DNA from: Cyprinodon diabolis | Lineage: Eukaryota > Chordata > Actinopteri > Cyprinodontiformes > Cyprinodontidae | Length of the DNA stretch: 64,000 nucleotides | Assembly (NCBI GenBank): GCA_030533445.1 | Contig: CM060080.1 | Span: forward strand, 36,036,380 to 36,100,379 | Direction of reading: 5' to 3' | In this document: one piece after another, positions 23,029 through 37,240 of the stretch | Numbering within the stretch: position 1 is the first letter of the stretch | Layout: each line of letters opens with the position of its first letter | Translations under genes and position numbers: made by a program | The notes under the pieces: model-generated | What the model was told of the DNA's origin: nothing | Database searches by the model: none | What the model saw: the letters and a program-made list of their open reading frames with translations, nothing else

Positions 23029-24139
23029 GTAAGTCCTGATTTTAATCTTTTTTTCTATAGGTGACCTGTTTTCTGTGTTCTTTGCGGCAGCATCTGTGGC
23101 TTATTGGGACAGGATGGGATGACATAGCGCAGGAAGGTGGATGGAAGGAAAATACAAAACATATTGGCGCTCTGTCCGTGTGGCCTTCTTGCGCCATGTA
23201 AACATCTTAAGCATATTTGATGTTAAAACCAACACTTACTGCGCCCTTTAGTGGGAAATAACCCTAGAATAAGAAGCAGGTTGAAATAGTGTTTGGGTGT
23301 AATATTATGCCGTGTTTTGGCTGCATGTCTTAGGGTGCATGCAAGACACGACAGGTGTAACGGGAAGGCATGTTTACGCGAACGCCTTCGATGATCCATC
23401 ATGTTTTATCGATCGGCTTTTGCGAGGAAATAGGAGTGTTTGTGGGTGTCTCGGCAGGTTAATGTCTCCTTGGCGCCAGTATGGCCATCACGGCGCGGAT
23501 GAGAGATGCTGCCTGTGGTTGCAGACCGTGGATGAGAGGAGAGGAGGCAGAGGGAGAAGCGGGGTATCTCTGTGCGTGTGTTGTGATGAGAGAGGTCTGC
23601 TCCAACATGGCGCGCTCCCACAAGAGCTGATAAAACCTTGGTCATTACATACTCCTATCCGGAATTTCCACTCTGCTGCAAAACAGGGAGTTATGATCCC
23701 GAGCATCTTCAGCTCAGGCGCTCCCCTACATCCTCTGTGAACTGCACGTAAACTCATGCCTGTGTGTGTTTCCCTGTCAGAGAATAACACAATGTCACTC
23801 CCATTCATTTTACTCTCTTCCTTGTTAACTTTGTTTGATCCCAGCAGGTAAAAGCTAGACCAGACAAAGCAGACTTTTTTGGTCCTTTGGTCCTTGCCAA
23901 TTGTTTCTCCTTTGGAGTTCTTTGTGGACTAACCTTTTGTTGACGAGTGTATTATTGAATTTGTTTGTACTCACAACACACCCAGAGCAGCTCTAGTTCT
24001 GAATATACTCTAACTACATTTTGTTAAATAAAATAAAAATGCTTCCTGTTTGTGTCCCATTAAGATCTCAATTTCACTTAGGCTCCAAACCAAGTCTTAC
24101 TCTAAAGCCAGCATTACTTATCCCCCCCCCAAAAAAATA
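23029..24139. other. Presumed first-intron sequence, no gene
   Basis: Still fairly CpG-containing to about 23750, then AT-rich. Frames on both strands at 23312-23808 overlap and show no domain. A poly-C patch lies near 24122-24130. Confidence 0.4.
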
Positions 24140-24430
24140 TTAAAAACAATCCACTGGACTTGGTTCCAAGTTTGAAGATGTTTCGCTTCCCATCCAGAAA
24201 ACTCTTTCAATTCAAAATGTCAGGAATAGCGTTGAGTTCGAGGTTTTATACAGTAGCCCCACAAAGTCTTTTTTTTTGCTTTGAAAACATGCAAATTGGA
24301 ACAGACGAAGGGGCCCACCCATTTGGAATGGGGGTCTTTGGCTTCTTTTGTTAGACTGCATTACCCCATCTAAGTATCTGAAAGGTTGGTTGTTAAAGGG
24401 GATGGTTGGACTGGCTGAATAGACATGGTC
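24140..24430 (-). mobile_element. Fragment resembling a retroelement 3' end (Penelope-like?)
   Basis: Minus-strand text includes 'gatgggaagcgaaacatctt' and 'caagtccagtgga', phrases I associate with the 3' region of common fish Penelope-like elements ('gatgagaggcgaaacgtctt...ccaagtccagtgg'). No coding part is seen, so assignment rests on this resemblance only. Confidence 0.3.
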
Positions 24431-24439
24431 CTCGGCTCT

Positions 24440-24860
24440 CATTTACAGGGGTTCAGTCAGCTCAGTCAGATTAAATGAAGCCCATCTGTGGACATCTGTT
24501 TTTAAAGCTTGTTGCTGATTCTCAATTGGATTTACATCCAAATGTTTACACATAAATGTGCTTTCATTTAAATCATTCCATTGTGCCTGTTTTCGTATGT
24601 TTAAGGTAATTGTTAAGCTGGTGAGTAAACTCCAGGTCACAGCAGCCCTGATTGTTTTGTTTTTTCCAGAACATTGTACATTTTGCTCCATCCATCTTTT
24701 CAACTTACCCATCAGTGCTGAAGACGAGTCGTACCACGGTATGATGTTGGCACCACCATGTTTAAGCATGGGATGGTTTGTTGAGATTAATCTTCAGAGT
24801 TTTGCATGGAGGCCAATAAGTTAGGTGACGGTCTTATCTGAAAAAAACACCTTCTTCCAT
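24440..24860 (-). pseudogene. Tc1-like transposase fossil
   Basis: A 108-codon minus-strand frame (24769-24443) starts MLKHGGANIIPWYDSSSALM, matching the Tc1 block 'VKHGGGSIMLWGCFSS.GTG', and continues LMGKLKRWMEQNVQ. Its C-terminal part reads DVNPIENQQQALKTDVHRWA, the DLNPIE motif with the catalytic Glu. The upstream sequence (24770-24860) fits the preceding transposase in broken frames. About 40% of a transposase remains. A different family from the intact Tc1. Confidence 0.72.
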
Positions 24861-24989
24861 GTGTCTTTGCAAAGTAATGACTACTGCCAGCTTTCATTTA
24901 GTAACCTCCTTCCTGTTGCCACTCTTAAATGTAGGATTTCTGAGTTTTCATGGCCCTCTTGGTGACAACATTTGGACTATTATTCTGCT

Positions 24990-26409
24990 GGATTTCTTGT
25001 AGAGGAATTAAGGTAAAACAGGCCAATTACATATGCATCCCATGCATAATATTAACCTAAACCTTTCTAAACATTTCCAACATTTGTGCAATGGAAAGTG
25101 ACTACTGTGCTGCTGTAGTCAAACCTTATCATGTAGATACCAGGCCTGTTTCTGCTCCTGTTATTTTTTTGTCTTCTGTTATGTGATTTTAAAGCATGAA
25201 CCAGACACTTTAGGTCCCCCAAAATGCCATGGCCAGTCTGAGCTTGGCGAGGAGGGTGTCTTTATCCGGTGGTCTGCTCTGTGTTTTGTCAGCAACTCAC
25301 AGTGGAGCTGACAGCACTTGTCTTGTTCACCCAATCATCATCTGGCGTCACGACTGTGGGCAGCCGCATTTCTGTCTCCGTGTGGCTCCATGTGCACCTT
25401 TGTGTGTGAGTTTTAGCCGTTAGGCAGTAAGATTGAACAAATAAGTCAAACTCGTATGGATTGTGTGTGTTTTTGTTTTAGTTGTGTGCTGATGGTTGCC
25501 GCCTGACCTGGCTGGCATGGTAATTGGATGGATCTGTTCCCATCAATTTAGATTTGGGAAATAGGCTGGTAATCGGAAGGTCACTTGCTGATTTGTATGG
25601 GCTGTCAGGGGGAAAAAATGTGTATTGTGAATGAGTTCTTCAAACTTAGTACAGCTAATGGTTCTCTCTGAAAGCCTTAATGAATCTCCTGAAATAGCCT
25701 TTTGTAGTTTTATGGATTATATTATCAGCCCCCAAGCTGCTTAACTTTAGTTATATAAATGTCTTTGTGACGTCTTCTGTGTGATAGAAATCATTTGTAC
25801 TGACAAAGTAACTCTACTTTGAGTTACATTTTCTGTCTAGCTTATATCCTGTATTCCTTTCCTGCTTTGTTTATTTAGAATATGATTGTTTCAGCTAACA
25901 ATGCGTGAAGCAAGGATTTACCTTTGAACATCCCCAGACTCCAAGGATGAATTAAGGTGACCAGCTGGGAACACTCCAAGAACCACTTTGGCTTCCCTCT
26001 TTAGACCCAGAGAATGAGGGCGTACTGTATACCTCCTTTAATTTGGAATAATGTACGTAAGAGAATGACTTTGAATGGGGAATGGTTTTAGTATCCAGAT
26101 GAGCTGATTTTTTTTTACTGGAGAAACTGTTAATCTGCAAGGAATTTTAGGCAAAGTGGGTCATTATCTGTTTAAAGAGAAGGGTCTGAAAAGATGAACT
26201 ATCCATTGCTCTAAATGCCTTGTTAGGGCCGGAGGTCAATTGGTAGGATGGTTTGAGATGATAGAACAGGAACAAGATGGTAACTGAACAGCTTCACATG
26301 GCAAACCTTGCAACAGATTGGTTACAGCGGCCGATGACAGCACTAAGTACCGCTCCTTTCAGCTGTGAATGGGAAACCAAGGTCATAACTCACACAGTTT
26401 TGTTCAAAT
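24990..26409. other. Intergenic/intronic, no gene recognised
   Basis: AT-rich, no repeat boundary or domain recognised. Frames at 25229-25423 and 25952-26140 look like chance. Confidence 0.4.
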
Positions 26410-27055
26410 TTGACAATAACTTTCAGGACTCAGGATGGTGGACCCAGAATTCAGGCAGATAAACTGAAATGATTTATTAAAGTGTTTTATAAGGGGTCAG
26501 CACCAAGGACTAAATGGCTGAAACCTCTGTAAAGGGTAAAACACATTTTAGTGACTAGTGATTCTGACGGAGGATGATAACAAGAGTGTGAGTCACTAAC
26601 CTGGTTTTAAAGTTCAGACCGAGCCTAGAGGAAGGAGTGGAATCCAACCGGAAGATTTTCCCCAGGTCATGGCGGGAGCCGCCTATAGAGTTCCAAGAAC
26701 TGAAGCAAAGAGAGCTGCAGCGCCAGCTGATGAGCAGAAGCCAGCAGCGGAGGAAGAGAAGGAGTTTCCAGAAGGAGAAGCCAAAGCCGGTGTTGATGAG
26801 GTAGCGGAAGTCCAGGCCAGAAGATTAGAGATCCGAATGGCTGCCATAGCAAAATCCAAGTCAGGGTCGTGGGTCAGATCCAAGGTCACGAGCAGGCAGA
26901 ATCCAGCAGGAGTCCGAAGACAGGTCAGGCAAACTAATCAGAACAGGAGCAAACAGGCTCAGAGGACTGGAAGCAGAAAATTGTCAGGATCAGGCAATTG
27001 GAGTAACAAACTGGGTACGCTAGAGAAGTCTCACCAACGGCAGAAATAACCTGGC
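26410..27055 (-). repeat. Unclassified interspersed repeat (retroelement-like)
   Basis: A compositionally distinct, less AT-rich segment from 'ggactcaggatggtggaccc' to 'gaaataacctggcact'. It includes 'aaactgggtacgctagagaa' and 'gaagacaggtcaggcaaact', phrases typical of abundant teleost repeats adjoining LTR retroelements. The 126-codon plus-strand frame (26669-27049) is Ala/Glu/Lys-rich without a domain and is probably non-coding. Confidence 0.45.
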
Positions 27056-27132
27056 ACTGATGGCCACTAAGGACCCATCTGCAGTCACATATATACATTC
27101 CATACGTAAAATATCCTCAATTAAAAAATTTG

Positions 27133-28063
27133 TTAAAGGAATAGTACACCCAAAACATGATTAGCCTTCATTTTCTACTCACCCCCATGCTGAACAACAC
27201 TCTGGAGTACTTTTTTGATATCTCAAATGCATCTGGAGATCTGGTAGGCTTCTTGCTGTCTGCTGACATTCAAATAATGGAGGTCTATGGTGCCCGAGGC
27301 AGAAAGGTCCATAAAAGTCCACAAAAAACGTGTCAATATTCCTCCATACTGCTCGTCCAATGTATTCCAAGTGTCCTGAGTGGGTAGCGTCCATAATTTA
27401 CTCGAAACAAAGTAATTTAGAATGTTTTCAGAGCATAAACAGTAGTGTATAGGATTTCCTAAAAGCGCGCGCCTGCGAGCTCACGAGCCTACGGAAACTG
27501 CGGCAGACCAAGCCAGATGAAAGTGCGCATTCAGCGTCTGCTCTTGATAAAGCAAGCGTAGAAGAAGAAATTTGCTGTTTACCTGTGCAAAGAAAGAAAC
27601 AACGAAAGAAAAATGTCTGAGGACTTCAGTGTTGAGGAAGAGCATGAGTTCTTTGCCGAGCTGAATGCGCACTTTCATCTGGTTTGGTCTGCCGCGGTTT
27701 CCGTAGGCTCGTTAACTCGCAGGCGGGCGCTTTTAGGAAATCCTATACACTACTGTTTATGCTCTAAAAGCATTCTAAATTACTTTTTTTCGAGTAAATT
27801 ATGGAAGCTACCCACTCAGGACATTTGGAATACATTGGACGAGTAGTATCGAGGAATATTGACACGTTTTTTGTGGACTTTTATGGACCTTTCTGCCTCG
27901 GGCACCATAGACCTCCATTATTTGAATGTCAGCAGACAGCAAGAAGCCTCCCAGATCTCCAGATGCATTTGAGATATCAAAAAAGTACTCCAGAGTGTTG
28001 TTCAGCATGGGGGTGAGTAGAAAATAAAAGGATAATCATGTTTTGGGTGTACTATTCCTTTAA
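27133..28063. mobile_element. Fold-back DNA element with ~403-bp arms, TTAA-flanked
   Basis: A giant inverted repeat. Left arm 27133-27535 and right arm 27660-28063 are near-perfect reverse complements with a few per cent mismatch and small indels, separated by a 124-bp unique loop. Both ends read TTAAAGGAATAGTACACCCA, so the element sits in a TTAA target duplication. The terminal sequence resembles the fish 'Angel'-type MITEs; TTAA targets are known for Kolobok and piggyBac groups, so a Kolobok-like source is likely but unproven. Mirror-image frames in the arms (27179-27394 minus and 27801-28016 plus) are the same sequence read twice, not genes. Confidence 0.9.
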
Positions 28064-29559
28064 CATGTCAGAAAAAGAACATTTCCTCGTTAAATGTTTT
28101 TATTTTAACTGTAAATGACCCCTAGCTGCTATTTGTAGATATACCATTTACACATTTCTGTAAACTGTGTGGCAGCTTTACAAAGAAAGTTCTCAAACAT
28201 TAAAATAACACACACACCCACAGACACACCCAGTCATGACAGATAAGACTGGAAAGGATTTGATTTTTTTCTTTCTGTCACTCGCTTCCTTATGGATCAT
28301 CTGTCTTCTCATTTACTGTCATTTTAAGCCACTAAGTCGTTTTAATCTCTGAGGAAAACATCCTCTGCTGAGTGTGTTCGTTCACATTGTGTTTATACAT
28401 TTGTGCTTAGCAGACAAGAGAGACTCTTGTGTCCGCTGGTCAAACCACGCGCACAGCCGCATGCTCATATGATGATCACCGTAGTTGCTGTAAAGATCAT
28501 TTCAAAAGCACTTTTGATAAGTGGCAGAAAAGTTCCAAACATATTTTTATACAACTGAGCTTAAAAGGAAGGCGGTGAAAAAATATTAAAATGCTGATGT
28601 GAATGTGATATTTTTCTTGTAATTATTTTTACTTTTTTTTTTCTAAAATCCCAGAAGAGATTTGCTGGGGAGATATGAGACAAACAAGCACACTATAAAC
28701 AACTGCTAGCAGTTGTTAGAGTTTTAAGTGGTGATTGGGAGCTTGCCATAAGGGAAGGCACATATTAGGCTTAATAGTTCCTGCGTTAAAATTGAGATGA
28801 GATGCTTCTCTAGTAATGCGAGTCCATTGTCTCCCATATGTATAAAAGTTGCTGACTGATCTGAGAGGCATAATGGATTTATTAAGACGCAGGAGATGGT
28901 CTACTATGAAAACGGGTTGGCTGCAAGGATAAAAGCCCTGATGTCAGGAGTTCATGTTGGTTCTTAAGCTTTTAAAATATATGTTGCCCCTAGACGAAAG
29001 TAATACTCAGTATTTAGAAACCATTATTCTATTCTTTACTCATTCATTTGAGATACTGGTTGACTTAATTTACTTTTCTAAATTTATTTTGAGATTCACA
29101 GGACACTGGCTGCAGGGCAGAATTGGCAAATTTTTTGCTTAATCAAAATATCAAAAGCGTATATCTTTCTTAATTCCGGCCAGGTCACACTAACAGCATT
29201 CCTTTGTGCTGGTTATTACTGAGTGAGGAGGGTTCATCCGGTTGTTTTCAGTGTTTGTGTTTGGTTTTGTTTTCAAATGAAGTGAGAGGAAGCACAAAAG
29301 CTGTAATTTTGTACAAATTTGCTTTCTGAAATATGTCCATCTTTTCCTGCTGCACGAGACAGCGAGAGGCTGGTGCTGATGTCACTCCTTTCCTTTACAA
29401 TTCATTGTTTAAAAACCACTTTGGGGGTTTTTAAGTCAAAAAAATGTCTGGTATTGCATTTGAATTTGTTGCTAGCTTGAGGATTTTTTAATGATTAAAG
29501 GTGATTTATTTTGTCTTACAAAGCGTTGGCTGATCAAAGTAAACCCCACAATGGTCACA
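28064..29559. other. Intronic/intergenic, no gene recognised
   Basis: AT-rich, with poly-T patches and a short 'acacacacacc' tract near 28209. Nothing with domain similarity. Confidence 0.4.
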
Positions 29560-30810
<1,251 letters not shown>

Positions 30811-33800
30811 ACTTTATTAAAATCATTCTGTGGAATATATGGTTTAAAATCACTGTCTGGCATTTTTAATTTAGACACATTCCTCATTTTCGTGACGAAT
30901 GTGGGTAATAACTTTGTCCATGTGTGTATATATATAACAGCTTTTAAAGAGAAAATAGAATTGGCTAAACTCAACATCAGCTGGTCGAAATGAAAATGTT
31001 GAACATTAAAAATATATCCGTGATACATGAATGTAAGGTTCCCAACAGCAGGAATCAGTAACATCAACAATGCCGCATGCAATTAATTGTAACTTTCAGC
31101 ATTTGTTCTGACCTTAATGGCATGACTGTAATCAAAAACAATGAGATCAATAAAGAGTCAAAGGAGCGGTGATCCCTTGACACTGGTAAAGAAGAATTAA
31201 CAAGCAAGAACTGCAGCTGAGCTGATTTGCACTTTCAAGGGTTTATGTTGCAAAAGGAATGTTGCTTTGGAATACTGTGACCAAGAGGCACGTCACAATA
31301 AAAAAAGCAGGAACAGAGACATGGCAGAGCTTTTATTTGATGTTTAGATCAAGATAGGAAATAGACAAAGCAAAATGGTTGGGTTTATCTTGGGTTTCTC
31401 TTTATGTGACACCATCTTTTTTTAATACCAAATAATAAAATCTATTCTTGGACTTTTTTTTCTATCTGTTTTTCTGTGTAGAATAGGAGATATCAATCTT
31501 TTTTTTTGCCAAAAGAAAAGGATTTTGTTTGGTACCATCTTAAGAGTGCTACAAATCTGGTCATCTGCATATTCTTTTAATTGATTAGGGCTAACATTTC
31601 ACTCACAAATAAAAATAATTTTATAATAGAAATTGTCAGGAACAACGAAAGGTATTTCTATGGGATTTATTTTTATTTTTATGGTGAATTGAAAACTAAA
31701 CTTCCAGCAATGCATGGCAAACCAGCATTAGGTGATCTCATTTATTAAACTTGGCTAATACAGTAAATCGTTTTGGAAGAAAATTGACTCATGTTGCTGA
31801 AATGACTGAAAAAAAGCCACAGTATCAATATGCCTTTTGTTTTATTATACTTATGTGCAAGTTCTTTTTTACGATTATATTTACGAAAGCTTACAGATCT
31901 TTACTACAAAAAGTTAAGCTGTGTTTGTTTGGTTGAAATATTGTATGCTTGGTATTTATCAGTGCCTGAATGCACCATGTAGTGGTGCATTCAGTTGTGT
32001 AAGAATGGTTCGCAATAATGCACAGCTGGTTTAAATAGGTATATCACACCCTCCATTAAATTCGTGTGTAAGACTGATAATAAAAAAAAAAAATTCTTCT
32101 TTTAATATTGCAAATTATTCTACATGCAAAAAACCCCTTATATTTACAAACCTGTGCTTCTCTATCATGTTACTCATTTCCAATTCCACAACCTCTAAAA
32201 TCTTCCCAATGGTCAAGTTTAGAGACAAAGCTTTGCTTTATTGCCTATATTTAAATAACAAAAACGTGTAATTCTGTAATGTTAAAGGTACATTTTGCAC
32301 TGATTTCTTACAACATAAGCATTGCATAATGTGGAGTAAACGAGTGAGACCTTTAATAACATGTTAAAAAGATTCATGTTGAATGTTTTACGTTGCCGAA
32401 GTGATGAGTCCTGCCCCTCCAATAAATTTCGTAAAAGGTCACAAGTAGCTTTCATTTTAAATCTCCTTAATTTCCTGCAATGAAGTTGACAAACATATTC
32501 TCCATTTTCAATAATCATTTCAAAATAATGTGCATCCAAACAAGTTCGGCGTCACTGTGGGAACATTCCAAGCAGCAAGAGCTGGAGAACCACAAAAATG
32601 CCCATCTTCTTTTGTGTGCTGCCCTGACAGTTTAGGCAAACGCTGTGGTGGGTCATAGTTGCTTTGTAGTGTCAGAGCAAGACTTGTTGCACAAAGGGGT
32701 CCAATTAGGTATTCCTCTGTTGCACAGTTGGCTTTATTTGTTTAATGGCATGAGAGATTATACCTGGTTCAGGCAGCTGACAAGCCCAAGCAATTATAAA
32801 GAGACATATGAGAAAGAACACAGCCGGTACAGAGACAACAGGGACAAACAAGATAAAACCAAAGTAGTAGTAGTTGTAATCTTATTACTTTTTCATACTG
32901 AAAAGAAAATATTAAAAGATACATAAAGAAATAAAAATAATTAGACTCAAAGAACAAAATGGGGCCAAATGCATACATCTTGCCTATGTACGTGTGTGTC
33001 TTTAAGCACAGACATAAAATATAAAGTTTTATCTAGTAAACCTACACAGGGGGTAGACGCTGCTATCACATCCAAAACCAAGCTAGGAAGCTGCCTCTTA
33101 CATTCAGATTCACAGACATAACCTGCTGCAGCGCATGGGCCAATGACCAGAGTCAGCTGGGACGACGGAGCGGGCAGACCCTGCTGGTTGCTATGAGCCA
33201 ATGCCAGGACACCAAACCCCCAAGGATAAACAATTGGGATCCCTCATCTCCATGCTGCTGGCAGCCAAACAAAGACCCTCTACCACTCTGAAACCATTAC
33301 ACCCCAGTCTACCCAGAAATCCCTGCAGAGCTGAACAAACATAACTCAAACCAGAAACCACAACATCAGATCCAATACCACCCAAACTGGCCTCTGTAAC
33401 AAATCCAGGGAATCCAGCCCTTCCCATTTTCTGTTCCACTGCAGAATCGAATGCTCCCCTCTTGGTAAACTTCAAGTAAAAGTTCATTCCCAACTGGAAG
33501 CTGTTAATCCTAAACAAAATGTCTTTTATATTATGCAATTATACATTTTACATTTCTCTTGATGAAGTCAAATGCTGACAATAACTGAGTATGGTTTGAA
33601 TCTTGGTGTTTTAGTAGCACAAGATCTCCTGCCATTAAATTGCACCCCTACCTTTTACCTTCCTCAAATCATTTTTGTCGTAAAAAGAAATAAAAATAAA
33701 TTTAGTAGAAGTTATTTTGATTTCTAGGAAGAAAACAATGTTCTAGGGAATGATATTAGAATGGTAGCTCTTCATTTCTTTATTAAATGCTAGGAAGATG

Positions 33801-34481
33801 TAAATTATTCAGGGAGTTTCTTTGTCTTTCCCAAGAAATTCATAAAAGTCAAAATGATGCAATAAAATACCAGGAGTCGTGATGCAATATAGAGCTGCCA
33901 AATTAATGTTGCATAGTGAGATATTATAAAATGCCTCTTGGCCCTGTTGAACCCCCCCAACATACCTTACATCTCTCAATCAGCGGGTGGTTTCCCATTT
34001 GTCTTCATGATGTGCATGTTTAACAGTGCTTCATTTGTGCTTTCGACATGGATGTCACACAGCGCCGTCCTCCTCTGTCTGCTGTAATGACAGAGCTGTT
34101 ATTTACTGCTGACCTCAAATGGGGAAAAGAGTTTTACCCTGTGACCCTGAAAGACTAACATGTGACCTCAGCGGACTTCCTTCAGTTTTCATTGGCACTG
34201 TACTGTTTACTTTTGGCACTGTTTGAGTTGTGCCTCAGATAGCAGTCTGGAGAGTGTGCATGCGTTGTGGAGAGTAGGTCATGGTGTGTGTGTTTGTGGT
34301 CAGAGACACGGGCTTGGTTTGAGCAGAAAGGGGCAGATGTTGTTGTCCATGCTCCCTTTTAGCCAAAAGGAAGGAAGTTGAGAAGATGAACAGCAGTGAG
34401 GAGAAAGAAGTGCAACTTTAACAATAAGAGTGTGAAGTGATTGAGATTTGAGATTAGCTTCCTGTTTCAGGGTATGCAAGG
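30811..34481. other. Long AT-rich stretch without recognised genes
   Basis: Mostly AT-rich. Between 32940 and 33560 composition is more balanced, and the minus strand carries two adjoining frames (33538-33191 and 33201-32947) without a domain I recognise. This could be an unclassified repeat or old retrocopy. No TIR, LTR or splice evidence seen. Confidence 0.4.
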
Positions 34482-34507
34482 TTTTTTTTTTTTTTTTTTT
34501 TTTTTTT
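34482..34507. repeat. Poly-T run, 26 bp
   Basis: 26 consecutive T. Nearby T-rich sequence suggests a simple repeat; no attached SINE or LINE was found. Confidence 0.9.
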
Positions 34508-35061
34508 AATCCATGCTTGGATTATCACATTCATTAAACGGGCTTTAAAAGTTAAAAGAGCTCTTACTCAGTCAGGCTGTTTCACAGCAGACATTTTTTT
34601 TCTTTTTTTAAGATTCTTGCTGTTGTGAATTTTCACACTTATAAGCAAACCTTTTGCTGTCTCAAAGCCACAAATTAATTTATGGGGGTAGTTTACTGGA
34701 GTTTGTTTGCCAACTTGTCATAAGTGGGGTCATTAAAAATCTGTTTTCTAGTTTATGTGTTGTATTTGTCTCTGTCGAAGGGAACTGCTCCATGACTGAA
34801 TATAAGTCACGCTGCTTCATGTCTGATTGAATATAAGAAAAAAAATGATTGAACTATACAACAGATGTTTTATTCAGTTTTCAGAATGGATCACATTGGT
34901 CATTCATCAATAGATTCATCAAATATGTAGCTCAGTTCAGCTTAATGTTCCCACCATTCACGCTGGAGTAAATTCTGCTTCTAATGATTTAATTCACTTT
35001 AATCTAATTTTGCCTGGCAAAGACATAACATCAACATTTTTGCTCGTGCTTTTTTTTTTTC
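34508..35061. other. Intergenic/intronic, nothing recognised
   Basis: AT-rich sequence ending in a T-run at 35050-35060, immediately before an LTR copy. Confidence 0.4.
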
Positions 35062-35681
35062 TGACCCACATGCAGGATACCACTCAGAGAACCAGAGTAA
35101 AAGTTTAACAATAAACAAAAAGGTTGATCCAGGGTAACTCAGAGAGCTGGTGAACCAGAACTGGAAGCAAGAAGGGAAGTTCAGAGGTTAGTTCACGGTC
35201 CGTGGGAACATTGAACAACGTCTTGCAAAAATCAGAGATGAACGGGACTCACGTTAGCAGAAAAAGGTTCTCTTCCCAGAATCCAGTCGGTGTGGGTTTA
35301 TCCAGAGATTGGGGGGCTCGTTGGAGGGCGAACAGGTTTTTGGTTTGATTGGTTCCTTGAGGAGCAATGGAGTGGACTGCCACTTAGATTTCCAGGAGAA
35401 TTTGAACGGGTCGTGTGGAGATTAATCCCCTGATCAGTGTGAAGCTTAAAGAAATCCTTCCAGGGGCAGAAGGCCAAAAATTCAGTTTGCAGGACGACTT
35501 CCCAAAACTGGCAAACACTCTGGCGACGAGGTAGTGGCAGTCCATCTCTTAAGAGTCCTCAGTAATGAGCACAACCAGCCGCAGGTGTGTGGGAGGACCA
35601 ACGAGAACAAGGCGCCACCTGGTGGTGGAGGGAGAGAACACAAAAAAACAAACACAGCCCACACACACTGGATTCCTAACA
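35062..35681 (-). mobile_element. Solo LTR, copy B, left-truncated
   Basis: Same family and orientation as copy C. Left part 'ctgacccacatgcaggatac', interior 'gactgccacttagatttcc' and 'ttgaacgggtcg', right end 'actggattcctaaca'. Its left terminus merges into a T-run (35050-35060), and the TG...CA start is missing, so it is truncated or rearranged. Contains the CTCF-like motif at 35613-35625. Confidence 0.78.
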
Positions 35682-36655
35682 ACTATAATCTTTCCTTACA
35701 CTCTTCAGCCTTTTCCTGCAAATATAGATGGTTTGGCCACCACCACGATCAGGTTAATTATTTTTGTTTAAGCAAAAACACCATTGTTATTTTTATGCCA
35801 CAGCGGCATGATATATTCAACTCAAGTATGCATTGTTAAAGGTCTCAATACCCAGAAATCTAACTTTTTCATGTTAAAACATATGCTGTTGTTGAGCCTG
35901 AGTTAAACCTGAGTTAAACACTGTGGAAGTGACTGTGGGATTTTTTTAGTGGACTCTTTTTTGAAATAAAAAAAAGCCTGCAAGGGCATACTGTCCACTA
36001 AGTGCGAATTTGGTCCTCCTCCTTGATTCACATCATTTGTGGATGGTTGCTAACATTAGCCTGACTTGCTATCCAGACTCCCATATCTGTCCCACCAAAG
36101 TGGCGATTCCATCAATCATTTACCGACTGACCTGCAGGCATTGGGTAAAAGACAAACTTGGATACTTGTGTATGTTAAACAAAGCTTGGTGCTCTGGACG
36201 CTCAACGCTCTGCGTGTTGAGCTGCTCTGGTCTTTCCCCTTAATCTAGAGAGTGGCTTCACTTTATTTATTTGATGAGTGAGGGAAACGTTGTAACATGT
36301 TTACAAAGGGTAAGGTACACATCAAAAAGTGGTCTTGCAAGTAATTTCATCAGGTGGCGGACCCCCCTACAGAAAGTGAAAATTAAGCATTTTTTAGGTT
36401 TTTGGTAAAAAAAAAATATTATCCTAATACTATTATTAAATATTAGGATATAAAATGTACTATTTTCATTGGATAGGTTTGGACATTTTTAGTCAGCGTA
36501 GGCACTATAAACTGTTTTACCACAGATCAGTAAGAAAATATTTTATTGCAGTAATGATGATCGAAGCACATAAAGAAATACATTCTCCTGGCCTTTTAGG
36601 TAACACTAGTGGAGTTTAACCACTTTTATGTAATAATATTTCAATAGTTTTGTTT
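35682..36655. other. Intergenic/intronic, nothing recognised
   Basis: AT-rich. A 10-bp-arm inverted repeat (tatcctaata / tattaggata) lies near 36419-36450. No gene-like frame. Confidence 0.4.
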
Positions 36656-36659
36656 TATG

Positions 36660-37240
36660 CTGACAGCTCTGGCGTAGCAGAGCTCACTGGTTGCATGTAT
36701 AGTAGCTTTGCCCCGTCTGTTCCTATTTGGCTGTGACACCATCCTGGAGAGAAATATCAGCTGTGCTGCTGCCATCAACGCCCTTGTTTATAGATGTTGT
36801 AGATCAGCCTGTTTTCCAGTGTAGTCCTATTTCCCTGACTGTGACTGGCTGGATGTGCTCTCTTCATCCTCTGACATGGGAGCTGGCTCTGAGCTCGTCT
36901 GCATGGCTGTGTGTTTCCTGGACGGGGCCGCCTTTTATAGCTGCTTTTTGTATCTCTGCTTCTGTCTCCTTGAACCCCTGTCGGCCTCAACAGATGGCCG
37001 CTCACACTGAGCCTGGTTCTGCTGGAGGTTTTTTTCCTGTTAAAAGGGAGTGTTTCCTCTCCACTTTCGCTACAAGCATGCTTAGTGTGAGGGATTGCAT
37101 TCGAGTCAATGAGTCGATGCAATCAACTGGTTTTCCTTAGATAGAAAACTTTGAATCAATTTGACTGTATGATTTGGTGAATTGTAAAGTGCCTTGAGAT
37201 GACATTTGTTGTGAATTGGCGCTATATGAATAAACTGAAT
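36660..37240 (+). mobile_element. L2 3' end (3' UTR plus tail), 5'-truncated
   Basis: Reverse-complement counterpart of 1128-1680. Shares 'gactggctggatgtgctctc', 'ctgctggaggtttttttcct', 'atgacatttgttgtgaattg' and the tail 'gcgctatatgaataaactga'. A typical 5'-truncated LINE copy with only untranslated 3' sequence; the 137-codon frame across it is not a gene. Confidence 0.85.

Noticed and set aside
26669..27049. 126-codon Ala/Glu/Lys-rich frame as a possible gene
   Set aside because: It lies inside an interspersed repeat, has biased composition and no domain. The opposite strand is equally open.
27179..28016. Mirror-image 71-codon proteins as a duplicated gene pair
   Set aside because: They are the two arms of the fold-back element read on opposite strands; the identity is due to the inverted repeat, not coding constraint.
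36727..37140. 137-codon frame with Leu/Ser-rich sequence
   Set aside because: It is L2 3' UTR, matching the untranslated part of the nested L2 at 1128-1680 on the opposite strand.
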